The notes beneath the pieces were generated by a model. The model ran no database searches and was not told the DNA's origin. It saw nothing but the letters and a program-made list of their open reading frames with translations. Below, one piece after another: positions 15,818-20,796 of a DNA stretch of 20,796 nucleotides. Both the position numbers and the translations under genes were made by a program. The DNA comes from Bacteroidota bacterium (GTDB lineage: Bacteria > Bacteroidota > Bacteroidia > Bacteroidales > SZUA-534), in contig JAIFNJ010000167.1 in NCBI GenBank assembly GCA_020047835.1, positions 1 through 20,796 of the forward strand, given 5' to 3'. The number at the start of each line of letters is the position of its first letter. The first letter of the stretch is position 1.

Positions 15818-16831
15818 TTATTTACCGTCAAGCCGGTTTAATCCTTTTATTGCCAATGGGTAATTTGGCGATTGTTCCAGTGCTTTCATATAATTGGCAC
15901 GGGCTTCTTCTTTTTTACCTGTCTTTTCATAGCAAAAAGCACGGTTACATAAGGCATCCGGAAAGATTGGATTGTATATCAAAGCACTGTCGTAATAAGC
16001 AATGGCCCGCTCATATTCACCGTAATAGGTCATTTCAATATATCCTAAATTAAAATGAACATAAGGAAATTCGTTAGAAACCTCATTGAGCAGGTATTGA
16101 TAGGTTGCTATGGCTTGATCCAGTTTTTTTGTTTGCTGATAAAACATGGCTTTTGCATACAGCGCCTCATAACTATCGGGAATTATTCGCAAGGCGTTGT
16201 TATAATAGGCAACTGCTAAGGAATCGCTTTTAGCGGCAAATAAAAGCCCCAGTTGCATGTATGCATCGTAATAGTCGGGCTCCCGATCCACAGCTATTTG
16301 TAAACTGGTAATTGCCTTCGGAATATTTCCTGTTTCAATAAATACTAATCCTTTAGTAAAAAATGCTTGTGCATAAAAAGGATCCAACTCAGTTGCCTGA
16401 TTAAGATAAGTGAGGGCTTTTTTATAGTCCTGAATATAAAAATACAAATTTCCCAAGCGATAGAGAATCTCTTTGTTGTTGGGAATTAATTTATTTCCCT
16501 TAAGAAGCAGTGAATTTATAGTTTCCGATTTTCCTAACTGTAAATAAAAGTCGGCTAGTTTTATGTAATAAATGGGGTTCAGAGAATCGAGCCGATTGGC
16601 AATGGTTAGGTCGTTCATGGCACTGGCCAAATTTCCCAATTCCAAATAAATGTCGGCGCGGTTTGAGTAAAATTCACTTTTCCGGGGATTTTCCCGTATG
16701 AGTTGCGTAATAGAATCAATCCGCAGGGAATCTGATAGAGGTTTGCCTTCCTGCTCAGATTGGCTGGTTTTTGGTTGGTTGCATGCAGCCAATGTTAAAA
16801 AAAACACTGCTATTGGAATGAAATAGTTCAT
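15818..16831 (-). CDS. Tetratricopeptide-repeat lipoprotein
   Basis: A 337-residue exported lipoprotein: hydrophobic signal and lipobox LAAC with Cys17, followed by a Ser/Gln/Glu-rich spacer. From about residue 50 to the end it is a continuous run of roughly eight tetratricopeptide repeats, each with the A/G-Y-P pattern. Examples are YSNRADIYLELGNLASAMND, YRLGNLYFYIQDYKKALTYL, FTKGLVFIETGNIPKAITSL, YMQLGLLFAAKSDSLAVAYY and CNRAFCYEKTGKKEEARANY. Such solenoids bind other proteins; the partner is not evident. It may be transcribed together with the downstream S9 peptidase, as no terminator is seen in the 99-base gap, but that gap is not decisive. Confidence 0.9.
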   Translation of the reverse strand: MNYFIPIAVFFLTLAACNQPKTSQSEQEGKPLSDSLRIDSITQLIRENPRKSEFYSNRADIYLELGNLASAMNDLTIANRLDSLNPIYYIKLADFYLQLGKSETINSLLLKGNKLIPNNKEILYRLGNLYFYIQDYKKALTYLNQATELDPFYAQAFFTKGLVFIETGNIPKAITSLQIAVDREPDYYDAYMQLGLLFAAKSDSLAVAYYNNALRIIPDSYEALYAKAMFYQQTKKLDQAIATYQYLLNEVSNEFPYVHFNLGYIEMTYYGEYERAIAYYDSALIYNPIFPDALCNRAFCYEKTGKKEEARANYMKALEQSPNYPLAIKGLNRLDGK

Positions 16832-16901
16832 CTGTTTTGAATTACTTATTAAAAAGCATTGTCTTCAATTTCATTTTTCACTTGTAGTTCTTTTCCGGAC
16901 T

Positions 16902-16909
16902 CAAATATA
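16902..16909 (-). promoter_or_regulatory. -7 box for the TPR lipoprotein gene
   Basis: The minus strand reads TATATTTG, a full TAnnTTTG match, 70 bases upstream of the ATG. No TTG at -33 is visible. Confidence 0.4.
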
Positions 16910-16993
16910 CAAATGGTAGAAGAAATAATATACACATATCTGCAATCTTTATAACAGCAAATAATTTCGCGCTTTTAAAACTGCAATAACAAA

Positions 16994-17023
16994 ACACACC
17001 TGCTTTAAAAGAAACAGGTGTGT
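16994..17023 (-). terminator. Rho-independent terminator of recA
   Basis: ACACACCTG and CAGGTGTGT form a perfect 9-base-pair stem around a 12-base loop. On the minus strand the stem is followed by TTTTGTT, and it starts 39 bases after the recA stop, so it is a good terminator for recA. Confidence 0.75.
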
Positions 17024-17062
17024 AACTATTTTAGGAATCAAATCAGAAAAGGTCCGTTTTGT

Positions 17063-18103
17063 TTACTCAGTAATTTTAATGGGACTCTTAGAAATAACTT
17101 CCACAATTTTTTTCTCCAATTCAGCTGATAACTCAGGATTGTCCATCAATAAAGCCCGAACGGCTTCACGTCCTTGTCCTAAGCGGGTTTCGCCATAACT
17201 GAACCAGGAACCGGACTTTTTAATAATATTATATTCAACTCCCAAATCGATAATTTCACCGGTTTTTGAAATTCCTTCGCCATATACGATATCAAATTCC
17301 GCCTTGCGGAATGGGGGAGCCATTTTGTTTTTCACAATTTTAACGCGAATCCGGTTGCCAGTTATTTCTTCGCTATCTTTTATCTGACCTATTTTGCGGA
17401 TATCGACCCTTACGGATGCATAAAACTTTAGGGCATTACCACCTGTGGTAGTTTCTGGGTTACCAAACATAACTCCAATTTTGTCGCGCAATTGGTTAAT
17501 GAAAATACAACAGGTCCGTGTTTTTGAAATATTTGCAGTCAGTTTCCGCAATGCTTGCGACATTAGCCGGGCTTGTAACCCCATTTTTGAATCGCCCATT
17601 TCGCCTTCAATTTCAGCTTTGGGAGTTAACGCAGCTACCGAGTCAATAACAATAATATCAACGGCTCCTGAACGAATTAAATGGTCGGCTATTTCCAGCG
17701 CTTGCTCACCATTATCGGGTTGCGAAATCAGAAGGTTTTCAATATCCACACCCAATTTCTCAGCATAAAAGCGGTCGAAGGCATGTTCAGCATCAATAAA
17801 TGCGGCAATTCCGCCGGCTTTTTGGCTCTCGGCAATAGCATGAATAGCCAGAGTTGTTTTACCGGACGACTCAGGGCCAAATATTTCAATGACACGCCCT
17901 TTGGGAAAGCCACCAATTCCAAGTGCCAAGTCAACTCCTATAGAGCCAGTGCTTATGGTAGGCACTTCTTCCACCACAAAATCACCCATTTTCATAATGG
18001 CACCTTTGCCATACGACTTTTCAATTTTATCGAGAGTAAGCTGTAATGCTTTAAGTTTTTCTTTACTTACATCAGTTGCTGCCGCTTTTGGTTCTTTAGC
18101 CAT
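17063..18103 (-). CDS. recA: DNA recombinase RecA
   Basis: RecA forms the ATP-dependent filament on single-stranded DNA for homologous recombination and repair. The 346-residue protein has the Walker A motif GPESSGKT (76-83), then [28 protein letters not shown] (Walker B and L1), [20 protein letters not shown] (L2 and monomer contacts), and [15 protein letters not shown]. Length is normal. The C-terminus ends SKSPIKITE, without the strongly acidic tail of E. coli RecA. The start is ATG 18103. A TATATTTA near-match to the -7 box lies about 45 bases upstream, without a clear -33, and I see no obvious LexA-type operator. A terminator follows, so recA is probably transcribed alone. Confidence 0.99.
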   Translation of the reverse strand: MAKEPKAAATDVSKEKLKALQLTLDKIEKSYGKGAIMKMGDFVVEEVPTISTGSIGVDLALGIGGFPKGRVIEIFGPESSGKTTLAIHAIAESQKAGGIAAFIDAEHAFDRFYAEKLGVDIENLLISQPDNGEQALEIADHLIRSGAVDIIVIDSVAALTPKAEIEGEMGDSKMGLQARLMSQALRKLTANISKTRTCCIFINQLRDKIGVMFGNPETTTGGNALKFYASVRVDIRKIGQIKDSEEITGNRIRVKIVKNKMAPPFRKAEFDIVYGEGISKTGEIIDLGVEYNIIKKSGSWFSYGETRLGQGREAVRALLMDNPELSAELEKKIVEVISKSPIKITE

Positions 18104-18251
18104 AGTATCAATAAGTTAATCAGTTAATTATTTAATTTATCAGAGTCGTAAATATAACTAAATATGCGTTACCCTTAGTTAATTTATTGCTCAATCCTTT
18201 CATGAATTGTTAACAACTGAAATGGTGTTTTTATCAAGAGATGGAAATGTG

Positions 18252-19262
18252 TCATTCATCAAGTGGAAGTTCCTGCATCATTACCAATAATTTATTTTCT
18301 TTTGCTTTAATACCTGTAATTACAAACCGTTGTTTGTTAACGGAGATTCCCCGGGTTAATTTTTGATAGGAACTTTTTTGGTAGGCATCCCCCAGAAATT
18401 TAATGCTTCCAGGTTTTACGCGGGCAGTTTCAATAATTTGGGTCATTACCGATTTGAGGTATTCTTTCCATAAGCCGTGCGAAAAATAACATTGATTTAC
18501 CGAGTCTAATGCAGGAATACCTTGGTACGAGAGCGAATATATTGGAATCTGAACTTCTTGCCCTTTCAAATCACTAATTACATCGAAACGGGGTCCAAAT
18601 TCAGTTAACTGATAAAAATGCACCTTTGGTTCTGGGGCGCTTGGCGATTTTACTTGTAGCTCATAAATTGACTCCAGTTCTCCCTGGGAAGAGCTTTCTG
18701 TTTCATTTTTATAAAATTCTAAATTAATTTCGCCCAATTCGGTTGATTCTATTGCTTTTGGTGTTGTGTACTTAATAAGCACCAATGTTTCATCGAATGC
18801 ATTACGGAACGAATCAACCACCGTATAATATTCGCTTGTAAAAGGAATTTTTGAAGTGATGCGGGTAAAATGCTCATAAACAATATTGGTCGATTTATCG
18901 ACTTCATTTAAAAAGAAATCGCAGAGCAATTGGGTGGTTGATTTTAATAAAACATTGGCCATAATTTCAGCTCGGTAAACAGCCTGTTGCATTGATTGGA
19001 TAGAATCTAATCCTGGATCGGAGATGCCAATGGCAAAAACCTCGTTTTTATCCGACACCATGGGTTGAATAAACCATTCTGGCACTTGTTGTGGAGGTAC
19101 GTATTGGTATAAAGCAGAATGATTTTCCCTTTGAACAGAGTTTTCGCCTTCAACTGCATCAATCTCTTGATTAAAAGTCTTTTCAAAATTTTTCTGATCG
19201 AGTTGTGAAAACGAAGATAAAACAATGATTAAAAAGGTATTGCTAAGAATAATTTTTTTCAT
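18252..19262 (-). CDS. Secreted LPP20/FlgP-like protein of unknown function
   Basis: A 336-residue exported protein with a signal peptide ending SSFSQ (about residue 20); there is no lipobox Cys. Residues about 50-190 have the pattern of the LPP20 family: VPEWFIQPMVSDKNEVFAIG is followed by ISDPGLDSIQSMQQAVYRAE, a helix of repeated Ala, then a long mixed stretch ending in a beta segment (ETLVLIKYT). This match is moderate. The C-terminal half (about 200-336) is unassigned. Members are envelope proteins linked to motility organelles or of unknown role. It is upstream of recA on the same strand, but 148 bases separate them, so it is probably not co-regulated. Confidence 0.7.
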   Translation of the reverse strand: MKKIILSNTFLIIVLSSFSQLDQKNFEKTFNQEIDAVEGENSVQRENHSALYQYVPPQQVPEWFIQPMVSDKNEVFAIGISDPGLDSIQSMQQAVYRAEIMANVLLKSTTQLLCDFFLNEVDKSTNIVYEHFTRITSKIPFTSEYYTVVDSFRNAFDETLVLIKYTTPKAIESTELGEINLEFYKNETESSSQGELESIYELQVKSPSAPEPKVHFYQLTEFGPRFDVISDLKGQEVQIPIYSLSYQGIPALDSVNQCYFSHGLWKEYLKSVMTQIIETARVKPGSIKFLGDAYQKSSYQKLTRGISVNKQRFVITGIKAKENKLLVMMQELPLDE

Positions 19263-19376
19263 TGGGTTTAAGTTTATTCGTTTCGAAGATAACTATTTTT
19301 AAAACAAGGAATAATAGCATGATGATAATTTAATAAAATAGGTTGATTCATAAACCATCAAACAAATCAAATTTTT

Positions 19377-19384
19377 TAACTTTG
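19377..19384 (+). promoter_or_regulatory. Possible -7 box upstream of the 19470 gene
   Basis: TAACTTTG matches TAnnTTTG fully, but it is 85 bases before the ATG and lacks a -33 TTG at good spacing. Confidence 0.3.
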
Positions 19385-19469
19385 AATTCAAATCTCTTCT
19401 GGATGCATTTATTGCTGAAATTTTGAGACTGGTTTTCCATTTTTAGTATAAACAATAATCCACTTTCCC

Positions 19470-20123
19470 ATGAAATCAAGTATTTTTTTATTATTAGCAC
19501 TAATTACGGCATCTGGTTTACTGGCGCAGCATGCTGGCAATTTATTTTCAGCAAAAAGCGGAAAAATTTCTTATCGCTACGAGTATTCTGGGAGCTTTAC
19601 CAATTACTCCATTTATTTTGATGACTATGGAAAAAAACAATGTTTTGATTTATCTGGAACAAATGCTGGTACTTCTGATCATTCCCGCACCATTATTACT
19701 CAGGAAACCATGTTTGTAATTAATTATGACGAAAAACAAGTCATGAAATTTCCCATCGATGCCAAGGAAAAATCGATTGATGCTTATGGTGGCTCCTCGG
19801 CAGGTGGAGTTGATTTGCAGGAAATGATGAGCGCTATTACAAATAGCGGCAAAGGGAAAGTAGGTCAAGAAATGGTGATGGGCAAAAACTGTGATGTTTA
19901 TGTGTTTAATGAATCGGAAGAGGGCAAAGGTAAATACTGGATTTGGAAAGAATTTGTTGTAAAAGCTGATTTTTTAGATGAAAATGGAGATCATTCTTTT
20001 ATTGAAGCCAAAGAAATTGCAATTGATGTACCTATTGACCCTAAAGTTTTTGAGATTCCTGCAGGATTTGAAATTATGAGTTACCTGCTTTTTATCGTCG
20101 TGTTAAAAAGAAATCTTGCTTGA
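19470..20123 (+). CDS. Secreted protein of unknown function, possibly LolA/DUF4412-like
   Basis: A 217-residue exported protein: signal peptide MKSSIFLLLALITASGLLAQ, cleaved about residue 20. The mature part is beta-rich (KISYRYEYSGSFTNYSIYFD, FVINYDEKQVMKFP, MGKNCDVYVF, GKYWIWKEFVVKADF, VFEIPAGFEIM), resembling the half-barrel, lipid-binding type folds grouped as LolA-like or DUF4412; this is a fold-level guess. The end PAGFEI is the normal place for these proteins to stop. The last 15 residues (MSYLLFIVVLKRNLA) are unlike the rest and run into the opposite-strand gene by 32 bases, so a small frameshift or truncated stop at the end is possible. Confidence 0.7.
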   Translation: MKSSIFLLLALITASGLLAQHAGNLFSAKSGKISYRYEYSGSFTNYSIYFDDYGKKQCFDLSGTNAGTSDHSRTIITQETMFVINYDEKQVMKFPIDAKEKSIDAYGGSSAGGVDLQEMMSAITNSGKGKVGQEMVMGKNCDVYVFNESEEGKGKYWIWKEFVVKADFLDENGDHSFIEAKEIAIDVPIDPKVFEIPAGFEIMSYLLFIVVLKRNLA

Positions 20124-20796
20124 TTATTAAGGTGAGTCCCATGCTGTAATCGAAATTGCTGTTAATTAAGTCAAAATAGGTGTCGCCCATAAACCCTAAA
20201 TAAATACCTTGGTAGATGTTTTTGGAATAAAACAGGTGAAAATTAAGCAACTCCCTGCTTTCTTGGTGGTAACCTACGCCTTTCTCGGAATAACTCTGGT
20301 AAATAGGATGCCCCATTATGGAAAGAAACTGAGAAGATTTCCAGTATTCAACCTGAAAATAACTGCTTTCCTTGCTCCATGTTAATTGATTGAGCAATCC
20401 CCACCCTTTTGGGTACAAACTGTTCATGGTCGGAGAATTATCTTTAAACCCAATTAGGTGGGATTCAAGTGAAATATGATCCAAGAATTTGTAATTGATC
20501 CTTTTTTCCGCTTTAATACCTAGACTAGCATTTACTAAAGTTTTCATGGGTACCTCGTTGGTATCAATTTGGCCACCTTGATGCCCAACCAATAAGGATA
20601 CGGGCAGCTTAATTTCCCACTCCTCGGTTTTTAAAACCGATGGTATGGCTGAAATACCGGCGGTAAGTTTTTCCTGTTCATCATCCGACGGAAAAATAAA
20701 GTTTTGCCAATCAAGCCAAGTGTCAAAATGAAACCGGTCTTTCTCGAGAATATACTGTACCCCGTTTTCCAGATTATTGGTAAAATACCGTTCCGA
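20092..20796 (-). CDS. Predicted outer-membrane beta-barrel protein (N-terminus outside window)
   Basis: The frame is open from the window edge, so the true start lies outside, and the visible 234 residues are a C-terminal part. A TTG at 20592 is internal, not a start: readable codons continue upstream (LPVSLLVGHQGG is in frame). The sequence alternates aromatic and polar residues in strand-sized units (YFQVEYWKSSQFLSIMGHP, LLNFHLFYSKNIYQGIYLGF, FDYSMGLTLIIKQDFFLTRR), with turns rich in Gly, Asp and Asn, which fits an outer-membrane barrel. I recognise no family. It overlaps the 3' end of the plus-strand gene by 32 bases. Confidence 0.7.
   Translation of the reverse strand, partial: SERYFTNNLENGVQYILEKDRFHFDTWLDWQNFIFPSDDEQEKLTAGISAIPSVLKTEEWEIKLPVSLLVGHQGGQIDTNEVPMKTLVNASLGIKAEKRINYKFLDHISLESHLIGFKDNSPTMNSLYPKGWGLLNQLTWSKESSYFQVEYWKSSQFLSIMGHPIYQSYSEKGVGYHQESRELLNFHLFYSKNIYQGIYLGFMGDTYFDLINSNFDYSMGLTLIIKQDFFLTRR

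Noticed and set aside
17681..18046. Plus-strand open frame of 121 codons over recA
   Set aside because: Antisense shadow of the highly conserved recA coding sequence.
18207..18216. Palindrome TTGTTAACAA between recA and the LPP20-like gene, considered as an operator or SOS box
   Set aside because: It is over 100 bases from the recA start, has only 10 bases of symmetry and matches no LexA box I know; such AT-rich palindromes occur by chance.

Overview
The window looks like ordinary chromosome from a member of the Bacteroidota. Four things suggest this. The DNA is AT-rich. Many signal peptides end in short Gln- or Cys-type cleavage sites. The dipeptidyl peptidase is of the DPP5 kind. Several upstream regions carry the Bacteroidota promoter pattern TTG/TTTG, about 19 bases, then TAnnTTTG, with no strong Shine-Dalgarno sequences. 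I cannot place it below phylum. I see no rRNA, tRNA, insertion sequence, integrase, CRISPR array or phage gene.

Layout. 1-855 (-): most of a class II fructose-bisphosphate aldolase, cut by the window edge. 946-2711 (-): a two-gene operon of a PAS/coiled-coil/class III cyclase-homology protein and a small secreted protein. 2807-6805 (+): a cytosolic cyclophilin, a GT39-type membrane glycosyltransferase, elongation factor P and a GAF-PP2C (RsbU-like) phosphatase. 6867-8248 (-): a GDPD-family lipoprotein with a small predicted beta-barrel, under a near-perfect promoter. 8590-11380 (+): a secreted protein with two copies of one domain plus a SPOR-like end, then an outer-membrane barrel with calcium-binding-type repeats and an EF-hand. 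11423-12512 (-): smpB behind a Yip1-like membrane protein. 12646-13563 (+): miaA. 13616-16831 (-): a DPP5-like S9 peptidase lipoprotein and a TPR lipoprotein. 17063-18103 (-): recA. 18252-19262 (-): an LPP20-like secreted protein. 19470-20123 (+) and 20092-20796 (-): two envelope proteins whose 3' ends overlap.

How the genes relate. Much of the window is housekeeping: glycolysis/gluconeogenesis, translation (efp, smpB, miaA), recombination and protein folding. Between these lie envelope and signalling genes. Two loci deserve a closer look. One is the cyclase-like protein, which has lost both metal-binding aspartates and the transition-state arginine, so it is probably a sensor or scaffold rather than an enzyme. 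The other is the 8590-11380 pair, which could form a surface assembly (inference only). I did not find a clear multi-gene defence or mobile system.
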